Source of the DNA: Bradyrhizobium sp. BR13661
GTDB taxonomy: Bacteria > Pseudomonadota > Alphaproteobacteria > Rhizobiales > Xanthobacteraceae
NCBI RefSeq assembly: GCF_029892425.1
Contig: NZ_JARXWB010000001.1
Coordinates: 372,001 to 436,000, forward strand
Length of the DNA stretch: 64,000 bases
Reading direction: 5' to 3'
The position numbers and the translations under genes were made by a program. Position 1 is the first letter of the stretch, and every line of letters starts with the position of its first letter. This document shows positions 8,217-15,444 of this stretch, one piece after another. Under the pieces are notes generated by a model that ran no database searches, was not told the DNA's origin, and saw nothing but the letters and a program-made list of their open reading frames with translations.

Positions 8217-10259
8217 ATGGGATCGTTAGCGCAGAATCCGGATCGCTCTGATGTGGTGAGGTCGTTTCCCGCGCTCCGGGCAGAGATGGTCGAGCGCAAT
8301 ATCGCCGCGCGCGGTGTGCGTGACGAGCTCGTTCTCGAGGCAATGGGAAAGGTGCCGCGCGAACTATTCCTGCCGGAAAAGCTTCGCGAATTTGCCTACG
8401 AAGATTCGCCGCTCCCGATCGCCGGAGAGCAGACCATTTCTCAGCCCTACATTGTCGCCTACATGGTGGAAGCGCTCATGCTCAAGGGCGGCGAGAAAGT
8501 GCTCGAGATCGGCGCAGGCTCCGGTTACGCCGCCGCGGTGCTGTCGGAGATCGCGGCCGATGTCTACACGGTTGAACGCCTCGGTCCCCTTGCCGAAAGG
8601 GCGGCGGTCACACTTGCCGAACTCGGTTACGATAACGTCCACGTCCTGCATGGAGACGGTACCAAAGGCTGGCCGGAACATGCGCCATACGACGCCATCG
8701 TGGTGGCCGCCGGCGGTCCGCAGGTTCCAAAGGCGCTCAAGGAGCAGCTGAAGATCGGTGGCAGGCTGGTGATTCCGGTTGGCGCCGATCAAAATACGCA
8801 GGAATTGGTATGCGTCATCCGCATTTCGAAGGACGAGTATCGCAGCGAAGATATTGCCGATGTCCGCTTTGTTCCATTGATCGGAGAGGAAGGGTGGGCA
8901 ACTAAAAAGGGCGAGGCTCGGGCGTCCATGCGACGAGCGCTTCGTCCGGCTGCTCCGGAGGAGGAGACGCTAGTCCGCGATCTCGCTGACGCCGCTGAAT
9001 CGTTTCCATCCATCGAGGCGGCCGATCTCGGCCCACTGATGGAACGTATCGGGTCGGCGCGCGTCGTCCTGCTCGGCGAGGCGACCCATGGTACGTCCGA
9101 GTTCTACCGGATGCGCGAACGCATCACGCGCGATCTGATCGTCAAGAAGGGTTTTCGCCTCGTGGCGATCGAGGCGGATTGGCCGGATGCCGCTCGTGTC
9201 GATCACTATGTGCGGCATTTCGAATATCCTCCGTCGGAGTGGACTGCATTCGCGCGGTTTCCGACCTGGATGTGGCGAAACACCGAGGTGCGCGATTTTG
9301 TCAGCTGGTTGCGCAAGCACAACGGCACGGTGGAGAAGAGTTCGCGCGTCGCGTTTCACGGTCTCGATCTCTACAGCCTCTACGATTCAATTCGGTCGGT
9401 CCTCAATTACCTCGACGGAGTCGATCCCGCCTCGGCGCGCGTCGCCCGCGAGCGCTATGGTTGCCTGACTCCGTGGCAGCGCGATCCCGCTACGTACGGC
9501 CATGCCGCGCTGACCGGATCCTACCCGACTTGCGAATCCGATGTGGCCCATGCGCTCACTGATCTCCTGGCAAAGCGCCGGGCCTATGCCGAGCACGATG
9601 GTGAGCGCTTTCTTGACGCCGAGCAGAATGCGCGCCTCGTGACCAACGCCGAGCGCTATTACCGGATCATGTACTACGGCTCCCGCGCGTCATGGAACCT
9701 GCGCGACAGTCATATGTTCGACACCCTCAAGAACCTGTTGGCGTTCCATGGGCCGGACAGCAAGGCAGTAATCTGGGCACACAATTCGCATGTCGGTAAC
9801 GCCGCGGCGACTGAGATGGCCGTTCGTGGCGAGCACAATATCGGGCAGCACTGCCGCAGGGCGTTTGGCGACCAGGCGTATCTGGTCGGCTTCGGCACCC
9901 ACAGCGGCACGGTCGCCGCGGCGTCCGATTGGGGCGGCCCGATGGAGGTCAAGACCATTCGGCCATCGCTGCCCAGTAGCTATGAACGGCTATGTCACGC
10001 GGTGGGCCTTCCGCGCTTCATGCTGGGCTTGCGCGGTCGCGGCGATCTCTGCGGTCCAAAGGGCCTTGGCAGGGAACGGCTCGAGCGAGCCATTGGCGTG
10101 ATCTACAGGCCCGAATCCGAATTTGCGAGCCACTACTTCCGGGCCAGCCTGCCGCGACAGTTCGACGAATACATCTGGTTTGACGACACGCGGGCGATAA
10201 CTCCGCTGGATACCGCCGAGATCGCCGGGCTTCCGGACACTTATCCGTTCGGGGTGTGA
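8217..10259 (+). CDS. Fusion: protein-L-isoaspartate O-methyltransferase + erythromycin esterase-like domain
   Basis: 680-residue two-domain protein. Residues about 20-230 are a Pcm-type methyltransferase, which repairs isoaspartyl residues in aged proteins using SAM: FLPEKLREFAYED, the SAM loop VLEIGAGSGYAAAV (GAGSGY at 99-104), H-G-D-G-T-K-G-W-P and A-P-Y-D-A-I-V-V. Residues about 250-680 are an EreA/PF05139-type hydrolase domain with LLGEATHGTSEFY (287-297), IEADWPDA, AFHGLDLYS and IWAHNSHVGNA. The ATG at 8217 has AGGAG 8 nt upstream, so I rejected the longer frame from 8103. Mycobacterial Rv2030c also carries such an esterase domain beside pfkB and hspX. Natural substrate unknown. Confidence 0.88.
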   Translation: MGSLAQNPDRSDVVRSFPALRAEMVERNIAARGVRDELVLEAMGKVPRELFLPEKLREFAYEDSPLPIAGEQTISQPYIVAYMVEALMLKGGEKVLEIGAGSGYAAAVLSEIAADVYTVERLGPLAERAAVTLAELGYDNVHVLHGDGTKGWPEHAPYDAIVVAAGGPQVPKALKEQLKIGGRLVIPVGADQNTQELVCVIRISKDEYRSEDIADVRFVPLIGEEGWATKKGEARASMRRALRPAAPEEETLVRDLADAAESFPSIEAADLGPLMERIGSARVVLLGEATHGTSEFYRMRERITRDLIVKKGFRLVAIEADWPDAARVDHYVRHFEYPPSEWTAFARFPTWMWRNTEVRDFVSWLRKHNGTVEKSSRVAFHGLDLYSLYDSIRSVLNYLDGVDPASARVARERYGCLTPWQRDPATYGHAALTGSYPTCESDVAHALTDLLAKRRAYAEHDGERFLDAEQNARLVTNAERYYRIMYYGSRASWNLRDSHMFDTLKNLLAFHGPDSKAVIWAHNSHVGNAAATEMAVRGEHNIGQHCRRAFGDQAYLVGFGTHSGTVAAASDWGGPMEVKTIRPSLPSSYERLCHAVGLPRFMLGLRGRGDLCGPKGLGRERLERAIGVIYRPESEFASHYFRASLPRQFDEYIWFDDTRAITPLDTAEIAGLPDTYPFGV

Positions 10260-10313
10260 TCGCGTTACGAGCAGTCAGTCGGCCAGTGGAGCAGTTCGAC
10301 GAGGGAAAGCGAA

Positions 10314-10493
10314 ATGAGCAAGAATGATCAGAGGACGCGGGAGCGCTTGGCGAAGCGCACGCCGAAGGTGCCCGCGCCGGACCGGGGTGGGCACCTCGCG
10401 ACAAAGCAGGCCGATCGGGCGATCAAGGATGCCCTTGAGGACGATGAGGTAAGAGAGACGCTTGGACTCCGTTCCCTGGACAAGCGTCCATAG
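10314..10493 (+). CDS. Small basic hypothetical protein, 59 residues
   Basis: Short frame with GAGGGAAAG 5-6 nt before its ATG, lying 54 nt after the fusion gene and 36 nt before htrA on the same strand. The product is charged and helical: MSKNDQRTRERLAKRTPK at the N-terminus, then a conserved-looking segment K-Q-A-D-R-A-I-K-D-A-L-E-D-D-E-V-R-E-T-L-G-L. No membrane segment or cysteine. I do not recognise the family. Good spacing and a start with a ribosome site favour a real gene. Confidence 0.55.
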   Translation: MSKNDQRTRERLAKRTPKVPAPDRGGHLATKQADRAIKDALEDDEVRETLGLRSLDKRP

Positions 10494-10529
10494 CATGCAT
10501 GCTGAATCCAACCTTGGGGCGCGAGATTG

Positions 10530-12020
10530 ATGCTTGGAGACCATAACTTGCGTATCGTTGCGGCCGCCCGCGTCTGCAAGGCAATTCGCTTTGCGTTTTT
10601 CGTTGCCATGATCGGAGCGCTGTTTGTACCCGACAAAATGAACCGATCACGTGCCGCGGAGGTCGATGCCGTCGGCGTCGTCGCTCCGATCGGGTTCGCC
10701 GAGATCGTCGAACGCGTGAGGCCAGCCGTCGTCGGCATTCGTGTGAAGACGGACCAGCGAACGTCCGATGTCCCGCGCCCGCGCCCGATCCCGCAGGGAT
10801 CGATGCTGGATCGGTTTTTCCGGCAGTTCGGCATCCAGATCACTCCGGATCAGGGATCTGAACCCGATACATCGGTCGGTGCGGGATTCCTCATCTCCGG
10901 AGACGGCTACATCGTCACGAATGAGCATGTCGTGACAAATGGCATCGACATCGAAGTGACGTTGGATGACGGGAAGATCTACTCGGGCAGGCTCATCGGT
11001 TCCGATCCGCAAACCGATCTCGCCCTGATCAAGATCTCCGCGGCTGCGGACCTGCCATATGTCCGTCTGGCCACGACGGAGCCCAGGATCGGTGAGTGGG
11101 TGCTGCCGATCGGCAATCCCTTCGGATTTGGCGGCACGGTGACCGCAGGCATCGTCTCGGCGCGCGGTCGCGATCTCGGCGAGGAGCCGTATAGCGATTT
11201 CATTCAGATTGACGCGCCCGTCAACAAAGGAAATTCGGGCGGGCCCACCTTCAACGTGAGGGGCGAGGTGGTCGGGGTCAATACGGCAATTTATTCGCCA
11301 TCGGGCGGTTCTGTTGGCGTGGCGTTCGATATCCCGGCCGAGACTGTAAAGGCTGTCGTGCAGCAACTCAGGGAAAAAGGGCGGGTGACGCGCGGCTCGG
11401 TTGGCGTGTACCTCCAGGAGGTGACGCCCGGCATCGCGGACGCCTTGGATATGAAGAAAGCGCAAGGCGCTCTCGTTGCCCAGCTCGATGTGGGCGGGCC
11501 CGCCGCCCGGCAAGGCATTGAGGCGGGCGATGTGATCGTGTTCCTGAACGATCACGAAGTGACAAGTCCGCGCGATTTCGCCCGGACGATGGCGGCGGTC
11601 GTTCCCGGCTCCGACGTCAATGTCCGCGTCTTGAGAAACGGTCAGGCACTATCCGTGACGGTCACCGCAGGCGAGCTGTCGCAAGCAGCGAAAGGCCCTT
11701 CGGACAAACAGGAGAAGCTGGGAAAAGAAGCAGTGCTCGGGCTCACTCTCGCTCCAGCGGCTCTGGTTCCCGGTGCGGGCGAGGTTGGCGTTGTTGTTCT
11801 CGAGATCAATCCCGAAGGCGGGGCATCAGCCGGCGGCTTGCAGGTCGGCGACATCGTGCTCAGCATCGGCGGACGGCCAGTCGCTGCTGTCGCGGATTTC
11901 AACCGGCTGGTGGGTGAGGCCCGGGGCCGCGCCAAGCGAACGTTGCTGATCCGTATCAAACGCGCCGACGCAATGAATTTCGTCGCGGTTCCGATCGATC
12001 AAGCGCACATCGACGAATGA
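10530..12020 (+). CDS. Periplasmic serine protease, Do/HtrA (DegP) type
   Basis: 496-residue trypsin-like protease with two PDZ domains that degrades or refolds damaged envelope proteins. An N-terminal hydrophobic segment (about 21-36) acts as signal or anchor. The triad is visible: H133 in I-V-T-N-E-H-V-V, D163 in D-P-Q-T-D-L-A-L-I-K and S236 in V-N-K-G-N-S-G-G-P. PDZ1 follows at about 280-370 (GVYLQEVTPGIADALDM, GGPAARQGIEAGDVI) and PDZ2 at about 395-490. A TTG directly before the ATG is an alternative start. No FixK-type box is seen immediately upstream, so it may be read from the fusion-gene promoter. Confidence 0.93.
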   Translation: MLGDHNLRIVAAARVCKAIRFAFFVAMIGALFVPDKMNRSRAAEVDAVGVVAPIGFAEIVERVRPAVVGIRVKTDQRTSDVPRPRPIPQGSMLDRFFRQFGIQITPDQGSEPDTSVGAGFLISGDGYIVTNEHVVTNGIDIEVTLDDGKIYSGRLIGSDPQTDLALIKISAAADLPYVRLATTEPRIGEWVLPIGNPFGFGGTVTAGIVSARGRDLGEEPYSDFIQIDAPVNKGNSGGPTFNVRGEVVGVNTAIYSPSGGSVGVAFDIPAETVKAVVQQLREKGRVTRGSVGVYLQEVTPGIADALDMKKAQGALVAQLDVGGPAARQGIEAGDVIVFLNDHEVTSPRDFARTMAAVVPGSDVNVRVLRNGQALSVTVTAGELSQAAKGPSDKQEKLGKEAVLGLTLAPAALVPGAGEVGVVVLEINPEGGASAGGLQVGDIVLSIGGRPVAAVADFNRLVGEARGRAKRTLLIRIKRADAMNFVAVPIDQAHIDE

Positions 12021-12031
12021 TCGGCGCCTGT

Positions 12032-12045
12032 TTGATCTAGCGCAA
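12032..12045. promoter_or_regulatory. FixK-type box variant TTGA-TCTAGC-GCAA
   Basis: One half-site reads GCAA instead of TCAA; FixK2-type sites are known to accept this. Centre 12038.5, 122 bp before the phasin-like ATG, which leaves a leader of about 80 nt for a class II start near 12080. Single-base deviation makes it weaker than the other boxes. Confidence 0.45.
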
Positions 12046-12160
12046 TACGACGTGCTGCGGCCAGGCGCAGCATTTCAAGTCTTAAATGAGGAGGTCTGCG
12101 TGCGACCGGTGTGGTTTACACCTATGCGGTTGAACCCCTCAAACAGGCTCGGAGGCTGAA

Positions 12161-12463
12161 ATGGCGAGTGAATCTCCCTTTGAGATGACGGCGGGGGTGA
12201 ATAGCGTCGACTGGACAAAGCTCATCTACACGCCCGCGACGTCTGCCTATGGGCAGGCGACAAAAGGTCTGTTGGAGGTCGGCGCGTCCTGTCTCCATGA
12301 CCACGCGGATTACCTGCTCAAGCTCGCCGAGTGCACAACGCCCGCCGAGATCGTGGCATGTCAGATGGACCTGATGAAAAACATTTCCTCGCGTTACCTG
12401 TCAGCCGCAACGCACGCTCTCGATGGCGTGAAGCCACCGCAAATCCTGACACCGGCTGACTGA
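12161..12463 (+). CDS. Phasin-like small protein
   Basis: 100 residues, predicted mostly helical. The central part A-T-K-G-L-L-E-V-G-A-S-C-L-H-D-H-A-D-Y-L-L followed by K-L-A-E-C-T-T-P-A-E-I-V-A-C-Q fits the phasin helix pattern seen in PhaP-type proteins that coat polyhydroxyalkanoate granules. Phasins also act as general stress chaperones. It is shorter than canonical phasins (about 110-190 residues). No PHA genes are adjacent. A variant FixK-type box lies 122 bp upstream. Confidence 0.6.
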   Translation: MASESPFEMTAGVNSVDWTKLIYTPATSAYGQATKGLLEVGASCLHDHADYLLKLAECTTPAEIVACQMDLMKNISSRYLSAATHALDGVKPPQILTPAD

Positions 12464-12546
12464 TTATTGCTGGCCTGAAGACCACCGATCGTCGCGAGCT
12501 GATCGATGTCAGATGCTGCACACGCCACACCGCCCACAGGCGAGTC

Positions 12547-12777
12547 ATGAAATCGATGCCGTCAGAGCGGAAGGTCGTATCTCCGGACGAAAAGGTTTCG
12601 GATCAGGTGACGTCGCTGCCTCCTCGACCGGGAGCCATCGCGTCGTCTTCGCAAAAGCGCACGCGTATCAGGCCAACGGTCTCCTGGTATGGCAAAATAC
12701 TCATCATCGGAGCATTGCTGATGACGTTCGGCTGGGAGCTCTTTCACTTCGTCATCACATTGGTGACACTGGACTGA
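12547..12777 (+). CDS. Small single-pass membrane protein
   Basis: 76 residues: a polar basic N-terminal half and one hydrophobic helix near residues 50-72 (ILIIGALLMTFGWELFHFVI). An AGGCGAG stretch lies just before the ATG. No family recognised. A second frame over the same DNA lacks a membrane helix and looks like a shadow. It lies between the phasin-like gene and the convergent CBS gene. Confidence 0.5.
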   Translation: MKSMPSERKVVSPDEKVSDQVTSLPPRPGAIASSSQKRTRIRPTVSWYGKILIIGALLMTFGWELFHFVITLVTLD

Positions 12778-12802
12778 GAGCGAGCCGGCGCTCACGTATC
12801 GG

Positions 12803-13489
12803 TCAGTAAACGAAGACCGGCGTTTCCAGCAGGTGATCGTTCACCGTCACGACACCGGGAATTGCCTCTGCGGCAATACGAATGGCCGTTCGCTCGGCAC
12901 GCGAAGGCGCGAAACCCCAGATATCGATGACGCCGCCCTGCACGGTCGCGTTCACGTTGAACGTATGAGACCAAGGCTGCTTCCTGAGTTCCTCGAAAAA
13001 CCTCTTCCTGATGGCCGAATCCGGAAGCGAGATATCGAGCTTTGGCCGGGCGCTCGCGATGGCCTGGAGCAGGTTGGCCCGGCTGACGATCCCGACGATC
13101 TGTCCTTCCTTGTTGACGATCGGGACGCGCTTGATCTGGCGCTCTTCGAGCAGCATCGCAAGCTCAGCCAATGGCATCTCGGGCGCGGCGGTTGCGACAT
13201 CGCGGGTCATGATGTCCTGAACTTTGACGGCGTGCGACTTGACGTAGTCGGCTGCGGACTCGGCATCACTCGTCAAGAGGCGCAGCCACCAGGAGGGGGA
13301 GCGCTCGGTTCCGCTCTCGGCTCTGTGGATCAGATCTCCCTCGCTCACGATGCCGAGAACCTTGTTGTCGGCGTCGACGACAGGCACGGCACTGATCCGT
13401 CGCTCCATCAGGATTTGCGCGACTTGGCGGACTGTTGCGTTTGGTCCAACTGTGACGACAGGGGATACCATCACGTCTCGTGCTTGCAT
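12803..13489 (-). CDS. CBS-CBS-BON domain protein
   Basis: 228 residues. Two CBS motifs (about 1-60 and 90-150: MQARDVMVSPVVTV, ISAVPVVDADNKVLGIVSEGD; D-I-M-T-R-D-V, IKRVPIVNKEGQIVGIVSR) make a Bateman module that usually senses adenine nucleotides. A C-terminal BON domain (about 155-225, ending G-V-V-T-V-N-D-H-L) typically binds lipid or membrane. One of three proteins of this architecture in the window. Divergent from the host-attachment-type gene with a FixK-type box almost exactly midway. The mycobacterial dormancy CBS protein Hrp1 is a functional parallel, not an orthologue claim. Confidence 0.9.
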   Translation of the reverse strand: MQARDVMVSPVVTVGPNATVRQVAQILMERRISAVPVVDADNKVLGIVSEGDLIHRAESGTERSPSWWLRLLTSDAESAADYVKSHAVKVQDIMTRDVATAAPEMPLAELAMLLEERQIKRVPIVNKEGQIVGIVSRANLLQAIASARPKLDISLPDSAIRKRFFEELRKQPWSHTFNVNATVQGGVIDIWGFAPSRAERTAIRIAAEAIPGVVTVNDHLLETPVFVY

Positions 13490-13545
13490 GGCAGACCTCG
13501 TTCGCTCGATTTTTGCTGATCCTGCCTTATCGCGAATGGGCCGGT

Positions 13546-13559
13546 TTGATCGGGATCAA
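13546..13559. promoter_or_regulatory. FNR/FixK-type box TTGA-TCGGGA-TCAA, shared by two divergent genes
   Basis: Exact palindrome centred at 13552.5, 62 bp from the plus-strand ATG (13615) and 63 bp from the minus-strand ATG (13489). Class II positions would give both transcripts leaders of about 20 nt. On the plus side TAGAAA at 13581-13586 sits at the right distance for a -10 element. This is the clearest regulatory arrangement in the island. Confidence 0.78.
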
Positions 13560-13614
13560 GCCTCGCGGCCTGCGCGGCGATAGAAATCATCCATATGTCA
13601 GAAGGAGAGCGGCA

Positions 13615-14058
13615 ATGATCAGGATACCGCATCGTGCGATCGTGTTTGTCGGGGATGGTCGGAAAGCGCTGTTCCTGCGCAACGAGGGAGACGAGAAGTT
13701 TCCGAATTTGAAGACGGAAGCGGTCTTCGAGGAAGAAAATCCACCCTCGCACGCCCAAGGGAGCGATCGCCCCGGACGGGTCGGCAAAGGTTCAGGTCGG
13801 CGAAGCGCGGTGGAGATGACCGATTGGCATGAGATTGAGGAGAGTCGTTTCGTAAGACACGTCGCGGCCGCTGCCGAGCGCCTCCTTCGGGGCGAACATT
13901 CGACCTCTCTCATCGTCGTCGCGCCACCCCGCGCGCTGGCGGAGCTTCGTTCGGCCTTTCATGACGATGTGAAGCGTCGAATTATCGGCGAACTCGACAA
14001 GGATCTCACCAAGCATCCTGTTGACGAGATCGAGAAGCATCTGCTCGCCGCAGCGTAA
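13615..14058 (+). CDS. Host attachment protein family (PF10116-type)
   Basis: 147 residues. It resembles the family annotated as required for attachment to host cells (AtsA-like): an N-terminal strand with VFVGDGRKALFLRNEGD, a linker rich in Gly and Arg, D-W-H-E-I-E-E-S-R-F-V-R-H-V-A-A and a C-terminal S-L-I-V-V-A-P-P-R-A-L-A-E-L-R. Fold resembles the archaeal release factor/Pelota-type domain; the biochemical role is unknown. AGGAGAG 7 nt before the ATG decides the start; the frame is open further upstream. First gene of a plus-strand set with the Usp and CBS genes (27 and 46 nt gaps). Confidence 0.8.
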   Translation: MIRIPHRAIVFVGDGRKALFLRNEGDEKFPNLKTEAVFEEENPPSHAQGSDRPGRVGKGSGRRSAVEMTDWHEIEESRFVRHVAAAAERLLRGEHSTSLIVVAPPRALAELRSAFHDDVKRRIIGELDKDLTKHPVDEIEKHLLAAA

Positions 14059-14085
14059 TCATTTCCAACCCGTCGGAGCATCGTC

Positions 14086-14907
14086 ATGTCTGTCGCAAGC
14101 GTCATGGTGTACGTCGATTCCGAGCAGCAGGCGTCGGGTCAGGTCGCCGTTGCGGAGAGTATCGCGAAACGTTTCGGAGCATCCCTCCTGGGGGTCTCGG
14201 CGGTGGCTGTAGAGCCTCCGTTCGTGGCCGAAGGCGTCATCATCGAGCAAACCACCGAGGAAGACGTCAAACGTATGAAGGCCGCGCTTTCGGCAAAGGA
14301 AGCCTGGTTCAGAAAGGTGGTCCGGTTGCCGACCGAAACCGTCGAATGGCGCTGGGCCCTCGATTATCCCACCGACTTCCTGGTCGAGCAGGCAAGGGCG
14401 GCGGACCTTGTGGTCGTCAAGCGCAAGCCGCGCACGACCAGCCACTCGCACTTCTTCGATCCGTCCGGAGCCATGCTGCGCATGGGGCGCCCGACGCTCT
14501 TCGTGCCGGAGCGGGTGACGGAATTCTCCGGCGATCGCATTGTGATCGGCTGGAAAGACACGAGGGAGGCGCGCCTCGCCGTTCGCGACGCGCTGCCCTT
14601 TCTGACCAGGGCCTCGCAGGTCACGATCGCGGAGGTCTGCACATCGGACGAACAGGACGCGGCTCGCAGGCGGGTTCGAGACGTGGCCGGCTATCTTCAG
14701 CGGCACGGGGTGCAATGCCAGCATGAGGTGCGTGTCCACACGGCTGAGCCGGACGGCGGTTATCTCGCCAGGCTGGCCACCGAGGTTGGTGCCGACCTCA
14801 TCGTTACGGGCGGCTACGGCCATAGCAGGTTAGGAGAATGGATTTTCGGCGGAATGACCCGCAGCCTGCTGGAAGAGGCAAATGTATGTTTGCTGATGTC
14901 TCACTAG
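14086..14907 (+). CDS. Tandem universal stress protein (UspA family)
   Basis: 273 residues made of two Usp domains. The first (about 1-140) is degenerate. The second (about 145-273) ends with the ATP-binding pattern G-A-D-L-I-V-T-G-G-Y-G-H-S-R-L-G-E-W-I-F-G, followed by G-M-T-R-S-L. Double-domain Usps of this kind are common in low-oxygen and dormancy regulons. Cytoplasmic, no signal peptide. Likely co-transcribed with the preceding attachment-family gene and the following CBS gene. Confidence 0.9.
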   Translation: MSVASVMVYVDSEQQASGQVAVAESIAKRFGASLLGVSAVAVEPPFVAEGVIIEQTTEEDVKRMKAALSAKEAWFRKVVRLPTETVEWRWALDYPTDFLVEQARAADLVVVKRKPRTTSHSHFFDPSGAMLRMGRPTLFVPERVTEFSGDRIVIGWKDTREARLAVRDALPFLTRASQVTIAEVCTSDEQDAARRRVRDVAGYLQRHGVQCQHEVRVHTAEPDGGYLARLATEVGADLIVTGGYGHSRLGEWIFGGMTRSLLEEANVCLLMSH

Positions 14908-14953
14908 CGCAGAGCAGAGAGTATCCCTTCAGCCGGCTTAGATGGAGGCGGCC

Positions 14954-15424
14954 ATGAAAGCAGCAGATATCATGCGAACCTGGTTTGCGACGGTGAAGCC
15001 AGGCGCCCCGCTGCTCGATGCCATCCATCTGCTGCTCGAAACCAATCAGCGTGGCCTGCCGGTCGTTGATGGTGACGGGGCATTGTTAGGCATCATTTCT
15101 GAAGGTGATTTCCTTCACAGGCAAGAGTTGGGCGTCGACTACCCGGAGGGGTTTTGGCTCGAGTGGCTGTTCGGGAGAGACGAAGGGCAGTTCGCTCGCG
15201 AGCGAACCGGTGGTCTACGGGTCGATGCTGTTATGAGCCGGCATCCCGTCTGCGTCGACGAAAACGCAACGCTCGAAGAGGTCGTCAAGCAGATGGACAT
15301 CTACCAGATCTCGCAGGTGCTCGTCCTCCGGGACAAGAAGTTGGCGGGTATCCTAGGTAAGACGCAGATGCTCGCGGCGCTCGAGCAGCGCTTGAGATGT
15401 TCACTGCAAGGAATCGACCAGTAA
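14954..15424 (+). CDS. CBS domain-pair protein
   Basis: 156 residues consisting only of a CBS pair, without the BON domain of the other three-domain paralogues. CBS1: MKAADIMRTWFATVKPG and RGLPVVDGDGALLGIISEGD. CBS2: DAVMSRHPVCVDENATL and ISQVLVLRDKKLAGILGK. GGAGG lies 6-7 nt before this ATG; an in-frame ATG 12 nt earlier is less well placed. Third gene of the attachment-Usp-CBS set; convergent with the RNase gene 20 nt away. Confidence 0.88.
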   Translation: MKAADIMRTWFATVKPGAPLLDAIHLLLETNQRGLPVVDGDGALLGIISEGDFLHRQELGVDYPEGFWLEWLFGRDEGQFARERTGGLRVDAVMSRHPVCVDENATLEEVVKQMDIYQISQVLVLRDKKLAGILGKTQMLAALEQRLRCSLQGIDQ

Positions 15425-15444
15425 GCCGCCGCTGAGGCATTGTG

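Noticed and set aside
12130..12142. TTGA-ACCCC-TCAA before the phasin-like gene, FixK-like
   Set aside because: Spacer is 5 nt, not 6; half-sites would be out of register for an FNR-type dimer.
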